From: Pelagibacter sp052048135
Lineage (GTDB): Bacteria; Pseudomonadota; Alphaproteobacteria; Pelagibacterales; Pelagibacteraceae
Length of the DNA: 64,000 bases
Assembly: GCF_052048135.1 (NCBI RefSeq)
Contig: NZ_JBNAIM010000002.1
Span: 1-64,000 of the forward strand
Direction: 5' to 3'
Shown here: one piece after another, positions 43,455 to 51,718 of the stretch
Layout: each line of letters begins with the position of its first letter
Position numbering within the stretch: position 1 is the first letter of the stretch
Made by a program: the position numbers and the translations under genes
Notes under the pieces: model-generated
Database searches by the model: none
What the model saw: only the letters and a program-made list of their open reading frames with translations
Told to the model about the DNA's origin: nothing

Positions 43455-45022
43455 TGATTAAAAAATTAATAACACTGTTTTATCTTGGAAGAAAAGTTGC
43501 TAAATCTGATATATTAAACATAGTATCAAAATTTCAAGAACCTCCTCTAGCCATAAAGATACTCTTTAAAGTTTTATCTTTTTCTTTTTCTGGGCAAAAA
43601 AAGATAAACAGAGATAAAGACGAAGGAGAAAGATTATCTAGCTCTCTTGAATCGATGGGTACAACATTTATAAAACTTGGTCAGTTTTTAGCTACAAGAC
43701 CAGACATTATTGGAGAAGAGCTTTCAAAAAAATTAGAAAATCTTCAGGATAAATTACCTCCATTTTCATTACTTCAAGCGCAAGAAATAATAAAAAATGA
43801 TTTAGGAAAAGATACATATAATTCTATAATTAACTTGAGTGATCCAGTTGCAGCCGCTTCTATTGCACAAGTTCACAAAGCTCAAATAAATGATGACGGT
43901 ACCATAAAAGAAGTAGCAATTAAAATTCTAAGACCAAATATTAAAAAAATATTTAATGAAGAAATAGATGCAATTATGCTTTTTGCTTTTTTAGTTGAGT
44001 CGTTTATAAAAAAAACAAAAAGACTTAAATTAGTTGAAGTAGTTTTTTTATTAAAAGAAATTACAAATTTAGAAATGGACCTAAGATTTGAGGCCGCTGC
44101 AGCAAATGAATACGCTGAAAATACTAAAAATGATGTGGGATTTAAGGTACCTCAAATTTATTGGAATTATACAAGTGAAAATGTAATGACGTTAGATTGG
44201 ATTGATGGAATATCGATCAGAGAAACCCAAGAGCTCAAAAATAAAAATTTTGATACTAAAAAAATTGCAGAAGACATTATTCAAAATTTTTTAAGACATG
44301 CTGTAAGAGATGGTTTTTTTCATGCCGATATGCATCAAGGAAATATTTTTATAGATAAAGATGGTCAAATTGTACCTATTGATTTTGGTATTATGGGTAG
44401 ATTAGATGAGATGAGCAAAAGATTTCTAGCTGAGATATTGTTTGGTTTTATTCAAAGAGATTACCGTAAAGTTGCTGAAGTACATTTAATTGCAGGCTTA
44501 GTTCCAAAACAAGTTCCAATAGATGACCTTGCACAGGCATTGAGATCAATTGGAGAACCAATTTTTGGTCAAGCGGTGAAAGATATTTCTGGAGGAAAAT
44601 TATTAAAACAACTTTTTGATGTAACTGAAAAATTTAACATGCAAACACAACCTCAATTACTTATGCTACAAAAAACAATGGTTGTTGTTGAGGGAGTAGC
44701 AAGAAAATTAAATCCTGAAACAAACATTTGGACAACATCAAAACCTGTGCTTGAAAGCTGGCTAAAAGAAACTAAAGATCCGATGACAAAATTAAACGAG
44801 ACTCTTAAAAATACATCAGAAGTAATCAAAAGATTACCAGATTTTCCAGAAATAATGGATAAAGCTAATCAAGCTCTTACTTACTTAGCTAGTGGGCAAA
44901 TACCTCAAAACTCCAACTCTTATACAGCTTTGAATAATCAAAAGTCAGAAATGACAGCTTTTAAAAATCAATCTATTATTGGATTATTAGTTCTTGTAAT
45001 TTTTGGTCTATTGGTATTTTAA
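43454..45022 (+). CDS. ubiB: UbiB-family ABC1 atypical kinase, ubiquinone biosynthesis
   Basis: Using the ATG at 43454 (TAATG overlap with ubiE) gives 522 residues; a start 12 bases earlier is also open. Family motifs are FIKLGQFLATRPD (KxGQ), the Ala-rich loop AAASIAQVHKA, AIKILRPN with the invariant lysine, HADMHQGNIF and PIDFGIMG. UbiB/COQ8 proteins are atypical ATPases that support the ubiquinone-synthesis complex. Two hydrophobic helices are expected at the C-terminus, and one clear segment, IIGLLVLVIFGLLVF, ends the protein. Confidence 0.95.
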   Translation: MIKKLITLFYLGRKVAKSDILNIVSKFQEPPLAIKILFKVLSFSFSGQKKINRDKDEGERLSSSLESMGTTFIKLGQFLATRPDIIGEELSKKLENLQDKLPPFSLLQAQEIIKNDLGKDTYNSIINLSDPVAAASIAQVHKAQINDDGTIKEVAIKILRPNIKKIFNEEIDAIMLFAFLVESFIKKTKRLKLVEVVFLLKEITNLEMDLRFEAAAANEYAENTKNDVGFKVPQIYWNYTSENVMTLDWIDGISIRETQELKNKNFDTKKIAEDIIQNFLRHAVRDGFFHADMHQGNIFIDKDGQIVPIDFGIMGRLDEMSKRFLAEILFGFIQRDYRKVAEVHLIAGLVPKQVPIDDLAQALRSIGEPIFGQAVKDISGGKLLKQLFDVTEKFNMQTQPQLLMLQKTMVVVEGVARKLNPETNIWTTSKPVLESWLKETKDPMTKLNETLKNTSEVIKRLPDFPEIMDKANQALTYLASGQIPQNSNSYTALNNQKSEMTAFKNQSIIGLLVLVIFGLLVF

Positions 45023-45030
45023 TTCACACG

Positions 45031-46230
45031 ATGAATAATTTGAACAATAAAAAAATTCTACTAATAATTTGTGGAGGAATAGCTGCTTACAAAAGTCTTG
45101 AGATAATAAGACTTCTTAAAAAATGTGGTGTAATTATAAAAACAATCCTTACCAAGAATGGTGCTGAATTTGTAACACCTCTTTCGATTACTTCGTTATC
45201 TCAATCAAAAGTTTATCAAGATCTTTTCAATATAGAAGATGAAGCAGAAATGGATCATATTAGCCTTTCTAGATGGGCAGATTTAATTTTAATTGCTCCT
45301 GCAACAGCTAATACAATATCTAAACTTGCCAATGGAAATTCTGATGATTTAGCATCCACTGTTGCTCTTGCATCAAACAAAAAAATTTTCATTGCTCCTG
45401 CAATGAATGTAAGAATGTGGGATCATCAATCTACTAAACAAAATATAGCTAAACTAAAAACTTATAACTATAAATTAATTGGTCCTGAAATAGGAGATAT
45501 GGCATGTGGTGAATACGGTGAAGGAAAAATGTCTGAACCAATAAGTATAGTAAATGAATTAGAAAACTATTTTAAAAGTTTAAAAAAAAACAATAAGTTA
45601 AAAGCAATAGTAACCGCAGGACCTACTAATGAATACATTGATCCAGTAAGATTTATTACAAATAAATCAAGCGGAAAACAAGGATATGAGATTGCAAAAT
45701 CGTTATCAAACAAAGGTTTTGACACAACCTTAATTTCTGGACCAACAAATTTGAAAGTAAATGACAATATTAATTTAATTAAGATTGAAACTGCTGAAGA
45801 AATGTTTCAGTCAACACTTAATAGCTTACCTGCTGATGTTGCAATATTTTCTGCAGCAGTCAGTGATTATAAAGTAAAAAATGTTTCTAAAGAAAAAATT
45901 AAAAAAAAAGATAATCTCAATTTAGAATTAGAGAAAAATGTAGATATTCTAAATTACATTTCTAATCATAATTCTTTGAGACCAAAGCTTGTAATTGGAT
46001 TTGCTGCAGAAACAAACAATTTAGAAAAACATGCTTATGAAAAACTAAATGAAAAAAGTTGTGATTGGATAATTGGAAATGATGTATCTAATAAGAAAAT
46101 TGGATTTGATTCAGATTTTAATGAAGTGTCAATTTTTTATAAAAATAAAAATTCTGAAAAAATTAAATATAAACCTAAATCTGAAATTTCAGATGAAGTC
46201 GTAGAAAAAATTATTAATCATTTGAATTAA
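45031..46230 (+). CDS. coaBC: Phosphopantothenoylcysteine decarboxylase / phosphopantothenate-cysteine ligase
   Basis: The 399-residue bifunctional enzyme has the CoaC flavoprotein half (1-180), with ADLILIAPATANTISKLANG, the PxMNxxMW motif in APAMNVRMWDH and the cysteine loop GDMACGEYGEGKM. The CoaB half follows (about 190-399) with TAGPTNEYIDPVRFITNKSSG and FSAAVSDYK. Together they make 4'-phosphopantetheine for coenzyme A. The ubiB-coaBC-dut order is typical for alphaproteobacteria. The gap to ubiB is 8 bp and the overlap with dut is 1 bp. Confidence 0.96.
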   Translation: MNNLNNKKILLIICGGIAAYKSLEIIRLLKKCGVIIKTILTKNGAEFVTPLSITSLSQSKVYQDLFNIEDEAEMDHISLSRWADLILIAPATANTISKLANGNSDDLASTVALASNKKIFIAPAMNVRMWDHQSTKQNIAKLKTYNYKLIGPEIGDMACGEYGEGKMSEPISIVNELENYFKSLKKNNKLKAIVTAGPTNEYIDPVRFITNKSSGKQGYEIAKSLSNKGFDTTLISGPTNLKVNDNINLIKIETAEEMFQSTLNSLPADVAIFSAAVSDYKVKNVSKEKIKKKDNLNLELEKNVDILNYISNHNSLRPKLVIGFAAETNNLEKHAYEKLNEKSCDWIIGNDVSNKKIGFDSDFNEVSIFYKNKNSEKIKYKPKSEISDEVVEKIINHLN

Positions 46231-46667
46231 TGGTTAAAGTTTTAATCAAAAAATTAAGTGCCAATGTCCAATTGCCCATATACAAAACTAATGGTGCATC
46301 TGGCATGGATTTGATGGCTTTTGTAGAAAAACCAATTAATTTAAAACCAGGTAAATCTTGTCTTGTTCCAACTGGCTTGTCAGTTGCATTCCCGAAAGAA
46401 TATGAAATTCAAATTAGACCAAGGTCTGGCTTAGCAGCAAAAAATAATATAAGTGTTTTAAATACACCAGGAACCATTGATAGCGATTATAGAGGTGAAA
46501 TTAAAATTATTTTATTTAATCACGGGAGTGAAAATTTTATAATTAACAACAAAGATAGAGTTGCTCAAATGGTATTAACTCCAATTATAAAAATGGAATT
46601 AGAGGAAACAAAAGAACTTCCAGAGTCTATAAGGGGTGAGGGAGGTTTTGGATCAACTGGTAAATGA
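46230..46667 (+). CDS. dut: dUTP diphosphatase
   Basis: The 145-residue trimeric dUTPase has all five motifs: GASGMDLMAF, IQIRPRSGLA, NTPGTIDSDYRGEIK with the catalytic Asp, the RVAQMVLTP block and the C-terminal P-loop-like RGEGGFGSTGK. It converts dUTP to dUMP, preventing uracil incorporation and feeding dTMP synthesis. It overlaps coaBC by 1 bp and the ThiF-like gene by 4 bp. Confidence 0.97.
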   Translation: MVKVLIKKLSANVQLPIYKTNGASGMDLMAFVEKPINLKPGKSCLVPTGLSVAFPKEYEIQIRPRSGLAAKNNISVLNTPGTIDSDYRGEIKIILFNHGSENFIINNKDRVAQMVLTPIIKMELEETKELPESIRGEGGFGSTGK

Positions 46668-47401
46668 AAAATACTTTAAACAAATCTCAAGTAGAAAGAT
46701 TTTCAAGACAATTAGTTTTAAAAGATATAGGTGCTAAAGGACAAAAGAAAATTATGACCTCTAAAGTTTTGATTGTTGGATTAGGTGGTTTAGGGTGCCC
46801 TGCAGCAGAAAATCTAGTAAGAGCAGGCATTGGTACTATAGGCTTAATAGACAATGATATTGTTAACCTTTCAAACATTCATAGACAAAGTTTATTTAAT
46901 TCAAAAGATATAAAAAAAACAAAGGTTAGTATAGCGGCAAAAAAACTAAAAGAAATAAATCCACTTACAAAGATTAAAACTTACAAATCAAGACTCAACA
47001 GAAATAATATTGAAAAGATAATTAAAAATTATGAACTTATTGTTGATGGTACTGATAATTTTAAAACTAAATTCTTAATTAATGATTACTGTATGAAATT
47101 AAAAAAAAAACTAGTAACTGGTGCTATAAGTAAATTTGATGGTCATATATTTACATTTGACTTCAAAAATAAAAAGACAGCATCATTAAAAAATTTTTAC
47201 CAAGAAAAAGAGATTTCTGATGATATTTTAAATTGTGAATTTGAAGGAGTTCTGGGTACAACCGCGTCAGTAGTAGGCACTACCCAAGCAAATGAAGCTT
47301 TAAAAATGATAATGGAGATTGGTCAAAACTTGAAAAATCAAATATTAATTATAGACCTATTAAATCTTAATTTTAGAAAAGTTAAATTTAAAAAAAAATA
47401 A
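46664..47401 (+). CDS. MoeB/ThiF-family adenylyltransferase lacking zinc cysteines
   Basis: The 245-residue protein has the E1-like nucleotide-binding fold: VLIVGLGGLGCPAAENLVRAGIG near residue 34, DNDIVNLSNIHRQSLF near 64 and VDGTDNF near 121. The strand carrying the candidate catalytic Cys is NCEFEGVLGTTASVVG near residue 190. MoeB and ThiF adenylate the C-terminal Gly-Gly of small sulfur-carrier proteins. The two CxxC pairs that bind structural zinc in most MoeB/ThiF proteins are absent. No ThiS or MoaD gene is adjacent, so the carrier partner is unknown; molybdopterin or thiamine roles are both possible. Confidence 0.88.
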   Translation: MKNTLNKSQVERFSRQLVLKDIGAKGQKKIMTSKVLIVGLGGLGCPAAENLVRAGIGTIGLIDNDIVNLSNIHRQSLFNSKDIKKTKVSIAAKKLKEINPLTKIKTYKSRLNRNNIEKIIKNYELIVDGTDNFKTKFLINDYCMKLKKKLVTGAISKFDGHIFTFDFKNKKTASLKNFYQEKEISDDILNCEFEGVLGTTASVVGTTQANEALKMIMEIGQNLKNQILIIDLLNLNFRKVKFKKK

Positions 47402-47844
47402 TGAAAAAAATTTTTTTTTTAACATTTATTTGGCTTTTAGTTCCATCTTATTTAGTTTCAGATGAAATATTTCTTTCTTTAAAAAAAAATAAAGTAAACG
47501 TAAGATATGGTCCAAGTTTTGAGTCACCAATTAAATTTGTGTATAAAAAAATTCATTTACCAATAAAACAAATTGATAAGAAAGAAAATTGGAGAAGAAT
47601 TATAGATTCTAAAAATAATAGTGGATGGATACATTGGTCTCAATTAAAAAAAATCAATTCTATAATTCCTTTAGAAGATAAAATTTTATTTAAAAATCCT
47701 TCCAATTTTTCAAAACCTATAGCGAAAATTAAAGAAGGTCGGCTTTTAATAGTTCAAAAATGTGAAGGCGAATGGTGCAAAGTTAAAACCAAAAAAATCA
47801 AAGGTTGGATTAAAATAGATAATGTTTGGGGCTTAGTTAATTAA
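47401..47844 (+). CDS. Exported bacterial SH3-domain protein
   Basis: The 147-residue protein has a signal peptide (MKKIFFLTFIWLLVPSYLVS) and two SH3-like repeats: KVNVRYGPSFESPIKFVY with SGWIHWSQL, and FSKPIAKIKEGRLLIVQKC with KGWIKIDNVWGL. The pattern matches the alphaproteobacterial SH3-domain proteins often annotated DUF1058/SH3_4. These probably bind cell-wall peptides or proteins in the periplasm; the precise role is unknown. It starts 1 bp from the ThiF-like gene stop, and its end overlaps the oxygenase gene end by 8 bp. Confidence 0.85.
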   Translation: MKKIFFLTFIWLLVPSYLVSDEIFLSLKKNKVNVRYGPSFESPIKFVYKKIHLPIKQIDKKENWRRIIDSKNNSGWIHWSQLKKINSIIPLEDKILFKNPSNFSKPIAKIKEGRLLIVQKCEGEWCKVKTKKIKGWIKIDNVWGLVN

Positions 47845-48439
47845 ACGGATTTTCCAAAACACAAGCAACTAAATGTATTCTATCTTGTTCTCCACCATTG
47901 AAAAAATTATGATACTTTCTATTATTCGTGATCGTGACTGATCCATCTGCTGGTAAATGTTTTGCGACGTTTTCTATTACCATTGAACAACCTGGATTTG
48001 TAATAATTGGTACATGTAATCTTGGTTCTGGATCTTTATGCCAGCTTAGTGTAGATCTAGGTTCCTTTAATAACAACCTTACTCTTCCAAGTTTAAAACG
48101 CTTACTTAAAACTTCATAAACTTCCTTGAAATAAGTGTTGTGAAATTCAGGAACTAACTGAGTATATTTAGACTCATCTATTTGGATGTCTCTGGATACT
48201 TCTTTTCCAGTCTCATCAGGAATAGTCCAATATTGTCCTCTTAATTTGTGCCCTTTAATAGAGTCATCGTCGTTAGGTATCTGATTAACTGGTATAGCTC
48301 CAAAATGAGTTATACCTGGTGTATTGAACTTTCTTCTTTTTAATACAAGCTCTAAATCTGATCGAAGTCTTAATATATCAAATTTTAAATTTGGAACCTG
48401 ATAAAAATCAGCAAACATATTTTCTTGTGCTAAATTCAT
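47837..48439 (-). CDS. Aspartyl/asparaginyl beta-hydroxylase-like 2OG-Fe(II) oxygenase
   Basis: The 200-residue protein has a cupin fold with a probable iron triad: His134 and Asp136 in LSWHKDPEPRLHVPI and His189 in EQDRIHLVACVL. Arg187 or a nearby Arg is likely to bind 2-oxoglutarate. This matches the aspartyl/asparaginyl beta-hydroxylase-like family. The substrate is not known; bacterial members act on free amino acids or peptides. It lies 20 bp downstream of katG on the same strand, so a shared iron/Irr-controlled transcript is plausible but not shown. Confidence 0.8.
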   Translation of the reverse strand: MNLAQENMFADFYQVPNLKFDILRLRSDLELVLKRRKFNTPGITHFGAIPVNQIPNDDDSIKGHKLRGQYWTIPDETGKEVSRDIQIDESKYTQLVPEFHNTYFKEVYEVLSKRFKLGRVRLLLKEPRSTLSWHKDPEPRLHVPIITNPGCSMVIENVAKHLPADGSVTITNNRKYHNFFNGGEQDRIHLVACVLENPFN

Positions 48440-48459
48440 TAACCTTCTTTAATTAAATA

Positions 48460-50640
48460 TTAATGAACTTTTTTTAACTCTTGTCTATCAGCGTTCATAA
48501 CCTTATTCCACACTTCAACAAAGTCTTTAACAAATTTTTCTTTATTATCATCTTGCGCATAAACTTCAGCGTAAGATCTAAGAATAGAATTTGAACCAAA
48601 TACTAAATCTACTCTTGTTGCAGTAAACTTAGCTTTATTAGATTTACGATCTACAATCTCATAAAGATTTTTATCAACTAAATTCCATTTAAACTTCATG
48701 TCTGTAAGATTAACAAAGAAATCATTCGTAAGAGCACCAACATTGTCAGTTAAAACTCCATGATTGCTGTTTCCATGATTAGTATTAAGTACTCTCATAC
48801 CACCGATTAATATTGTCATTTCTTTTGCTGATAAATCCATTAAAGAGGCCCTATCAAGCATTAATTCCTCAGGATCAACTAAGTATTCTTCTTTAACCCA
48901 GTTTCTGAAGGCATCATGAATAGGTTCTAACACTTTAAACGACTCTACATCAGTTTGCTCTTGTGTGGCATCACCTCTGCCTGCAGAAAAAGGTACCTTA
49001 ATATTAAATCCGCCTTTTTTGATTGCTTGTTCAAGGCCAACATTTCCTGCAAGAACAATTATGTCAGCAACGCTAGCTCCGGTTTCAGAAGCAACACTCT
49101 CAAGTTTTCCTAGTACCTTGTTTAGTCGTGCGGGCTCATTACCTTCCCAATTTTTTTGAGGTTCTAATCTTATTCTTGCTCCATTTGCACCACCTCTATG
49201 ATCACTTCTTCTATATGTTCTTGCACTATCCCATGCTGTAGAAATCATTTCAGAGCTAGTTAAACCAGTACCTTCAATCAATTTTTTTGCTTTTTCTACA
49301 TCAAAATCTTTTCCATCACTAACTGGATCTTGCCAGATTAAATCTTCTTTTGGAGCATCAGGACCAATATAATATTTTCTAGGACCTAAATCTCTATGAG
49401 TTAATTTAAACCAAGCCTTAGCAAATGTTTCTTCTAAGTACTTTGGATCTTTATGAAATTTTTCAGCAATTTTTTTATAACTCGGATCCATTTTCATTGC
49501 CATATCTGCATCAGTCATTATTGGATTTCTTTTTATTGAAGGATCAGCTAGATCTACAGGTTTATCCTCTTCTTTCATGTTAATCGGTTCCCATTGATTT
49601 GCTCCTGCAGGACTTTTCTTGAGCTCCCAATCATAGTTTAAAAGTAAATTTAAATAACTATGATCCCACTTATTTGGGTGAGTTGTCCATGCACCTTCAA
49701 TACCGCTAGTCACTTGATTAACACCAAGACCACCTCCACCTTTTTTATTCCAACCAAAACCTTGTTCATGGATATCAGCAGCTTCTGGCTCAGGTCCTAA
49801 CAACGAAGCATCTCCATTTCCATGAGCTCTTCCTACTGAGTGACCTCCAACAGTTAATGCACAAGTTTCCTCATCATTCATAGCCATTCTACCAAAAGTC
49901 TCTCTTACATCATGAGCCGTTCTCAAAGGATCAGACTTACCACCTACACCCTCTGGATTTACATAAATTAAACCCATTACAACTGCAGCTAAAGGATTAT
50001 GAAGTGATGTTCTGTCTTCATTATTGTCGTATCTTTTATTTTCTAACCATTCTTTTTCTGATCCCCAATACACATCTTTTTCTGGATGCCAAATGTCTTC
50101 TCTTCCAAAAGAAAAACCATACATTTTAAGTCCCATTGACTCATAAGCCATATTGCCAGCTAAAATCATTAAATCAGCCCAACTAATTTTATTTCCATAT
50201 TTCTTCTTAATTGGCCACAATAATCTTCTAGCTTTATCTAAGTTTGTATTATCTGGCCAAGAATTTAATGGTGCAAACCTATGATTACCAGTTCCACTTC
50301 CACCTCTACCATCTGCAATTCTGTATGTTCCTGCAGAGTGCCACGCCATTCTAATAAAAAGTCCACCATAGTGTCCAAGGTCTGCTGGCCACCATTCTTG
50401 ACTGTCAGTCATCAAATTAATTAAATCTTTTTTTATACCATTAAAATCTAGTTTCTTTACTTCGCTCTTATAATCAAATTTAACATCCATAGGATTAGTT
50501 TTAGAGTCATGTTGATGCAAAATATCTAGATTTAAATTTTTAGGCCACCATTCAGATGTTGGTGATTGATTTGTTTTTGTCATACCGCCATGCATGACAG
50601 GACATTTTCCTGATCCATTTTTAGAAATTTCTGAACTCAT
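48460..50640 (-). CDS. katG: Catalase-peroxidase KatG
   Basis: The 726-residue haem enzyme has both duplicated peroxidase halves. The active half contains the distal site RMAWHSAGTYRIADGRGG near residue 93, with Arg, Trp and His, and the YVNPEGVGG segment that holds the Tyr of the Met-Tyr-Trp adduct. The proximal His region is LTVGGHSVGRAHGNGD near residue 260. It removes hydrogen peroxide by catalase and peroxidase reactions. Length is normal. The upstream 88 bp contains an Irr-box-like palindrome, and the irr-type regulator gene is next upstream on the same strand. Confidence 0.97.
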   Translation of the reverse strand: MSSEISKNGSGKCPVMHGGMTKTNQSPTSEWWPKNLNLDILHQHDSKTNPMDVKFDYKSEVKKLDFNGIKKDLINLMTDSQEWWPADLGHYGGLFIRMAWHSAGTYRIADGRGGSGTGNHRFAPLNSWPDNTNLDKARRLLWPIKKKYGNKISWADLMILAGNMAYESMGLKMYGFSFGREDIWHPEKDVYWGSEKEWLENKRYDNNEDRTSLHNPLAAVVMGLIYVNPEGVGGKSDPLRTAHDVRETFGRMAMNDEETCALTVGGHSVGRAHGNGDASLLGPEPEAADIHEQGFGWNKKGGGGLGVNQVTSGIEGAWTTHPNKWDHSYLNLLLNYDWELKKSPAGANQWEPINMKEEDKPVDLADPSIKRNPIMTDADMAMKMDPSYKKIAEKFHKDPKYLEETFAKAWFKLTHRDLGPRKYYIGPDAPKEDLIWQDPVSDGKDFDVEKAKKLIEGTGLTSSEMISTAWDSARTYRRSDHRGGANGARIRLEPQKNWEGNEPARLNKVLGKLESVASETGASVADIIVLAGNVGLEQAIKKGGFNIKVPFSAGRGDATQEQTDVESFKVLEPIHDAFRNWVKEEYLVDPEELMLDRASLMDLSAKEMTILIGGMRVLNTNHGNSNHGVLTDNVGALTNDFFVNLTDMKFKWNLVDKNLYEIVDRKSNKAKFTATRVDLVFGSNSILRSYAEVYAQDDNKEKFVKDFVEVWNKVMNADRQELKKVH

Positions 50641-50675
50641 TTTTTATCCTTTTTTTTGATGTTAAATATATGCAC

Positions 50676-50692
50676 TTTATAATCATTCTAAA
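50676..50692. promoter_or_regulatory. Irr box (ICE-like) in the katG control region
   Basis: Read on the minus strand the site is TTTAGAA-TGA-TTATAAA, one mismatch from the alphaproteobacterial iron-control element TTTAGAAnnnTTCTAAA. It lies 36 bp before the katG ATG. The regulator gene next to it encodes an Irr-type protein, so haem/iron control of katG, a haem enzyme, is biologically sensible. Confidence 0.6.
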
Positions 50693-50728
50693 CTAGAATT
50701 CAATAGCAATAATTGGAAATTTTAATGA

Positions 50729-51145
50729 TTATTTGTTTTCTACTTTCACTAGAACTTCAACAGAAGTGATTTTTTTTCCTGGTAAAGATGTATTTAATTT
50801 AATTTTTTCTATTTTATCTTCTGATATGTCAGTTAGTTCACTTGTTCTTTCATCAAAAAAATGATGATGATTAGCTGTGTTTGTGTCAAAATAGCTTTTA
50901 CCACTACTAATGATAGAAATTTCCTTTAAATAACCTTTTTTTTTAAACGCATGGACTGTGTTATAAACTGTCGCTAAAGATATCTTTTCGTTTAACTCAT
51001 TAGAGATCTTTTTTGCTAGATCATTAATTGTAAAATGGAAAGTTTTTTCTCTATTAAACAACACCTCACAGATTTTTAGTCTTTGTTTTGTGGGTCTTAG
51101 ACCTGAGGATCTTAATTTATAAGTAAATTCAGGGTTTTTTATCAT
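50729..51145 (-). CDS. irr: Irr-type Fur-family iron response regulator
   Basis: The 138-residue protein has a Fur-type winged helix (GLRPTKQRLKICEVLF and ISLATVYNTVHAFKKKGYL) and a dimerisation domain with the histidine cluster TANHHHFFDE, the signature of Irr. The C-terminal CxxC zinc motifs of classical Fur/PerR are absent, as in other Irr proteins. Irr senses haem status and represses or activates iron- and haem-related genes. The divergent neighbour is fabA-fabB-fabI, a conserved alphaproteobacterial pairing. The N-terminal haem regulatory motif of Bradyrhizobium Irr (GCPWHD) is missing. PerR is an alternative given katG, but the missing cysteines argue against it. Confidence 0.8.
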   Translation of the reverse strand: MIKNPEFTYKLRSSGLRPTKQRLKICEVLFNREKTFHFTINDLAKKISNELNEKISLATVYNTVHAFKKKGYLKEISIISSGKSYFDTNTANHHHFFDERTSELTDISEDKIEKIKLNTSLPGKKITSVEVLVKVENK

Positions 51146-51150
51146 TGTAT

Positions 51151-51167
51151 CTTATAATTATTCTAAA
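51151..51167. promoter_or_regulatory. Irr box (ICE-like) between irr and fabA
   Basis: On the minus strand the sequence is TTTAGAA-TAA-TTATAAG: one perfect half-site and one with two mismatches to the ICE consensus. It shares the string TTATAATnATTCTAAAC with the katG site, a match over 16 of 17 positions. It is 5 bp from the irr start codon and overlaps the -35 region of the proposed fabA promoter, so it could control irr and the fab genes together. Confidence 0.6.
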
Positions 51168-51179
51168 CTTTATGTATAT

Positions 51180-51185
51180 TATAAT
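51180..51185 (+). promoter_or_regulatory. -10 element of the fabA-fabB-fabI operon
   Basis: A perfect TATAAT lies 32 bp before the fabA ATG; transcription would start near 51192. The -35 hexamer at 17 bp spacing (51157-51162, ATTATT) is poor and lies within the Irr box. Confidence 0.5.
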
Positions 51186-51217
51186 GATCTAAAATCAAGT
51201 AATAAGGTGTTCAATTT

Positions 51218-51718
51218 ATGAAAAAAAACTCCTATTCTTATGATGAGCTTATAAATTGTGGAAATGGAGGGCTCTTTGGGCCTGGTAATGCCAAATTACC
51301 CCTTCCTCCAATGCTTATGTTTGATAGAATTACAGAAATTAATGATAGTAATGGCGCTTTTAAAAAAGGATCATTAAAAGCGGAATTAGACATTAAAAAA
51401 GACCTTTGGTTTTTTGATTGTCATTTTAAAGAAGACCCTGTAATGCCAGGTTGCTTAGGACTTGATGCTATGTGGCAGCTAGTAGGGTTTTATTTGGGTT
51501 GGATAGGTAACCCTGGAAAAGGAAGAGCGTTAGGAGTTGGAACGGTGAAATTCACAGGTGAAGTACTCCAAAATGTTAAATTAGTAACATATGAAATTGA
51601 TATGAAAAAAATTATGTCTCCTGGTGGAACAACTGTTGGTCTAGCTAATGGTATTGTTTTAGCTGATGGTAAAAAAATTTATTCAGCAGATAGTTTAAAA
51701 GTGGGGTTATTTAAATAA
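51218..51718 (+). CDS. fabA: 3-hydroxydecanoyl-ACP dehydratase/isomerase FabA
   Basis: The 166-residue protein has the FabA active site in DCHFKEDPVMPGCLGLDAMWQ, with catalytic His69 and Asp83, and the SYSYDELINCGNGGLFGPGNAKLP N-terminus of the family. It dehydrates and isomerises the C10 intermediate, starting the unsaturated branch of fatty-acid synthesis. It is the first gene of fabA-fabB-fabI, overlapping fabB by 1 bp (TAATG). Length is normal. Confidence 0.97.
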   Translation: MKKNSYSYDELINCGNGGLFGPGNAKLPLPPMLMFDRITEINDSNGAFKKGSLKAELDIKKDLWFFDCHFKEDPVMPGCLGLDAMWQLVGFYLGWIGNPGKGRALGVGTVKFTGEVLQNVKLVTYEIDMKKIMSPGGTTVGLANGIVLADGKKIYSADSLKVGLFK

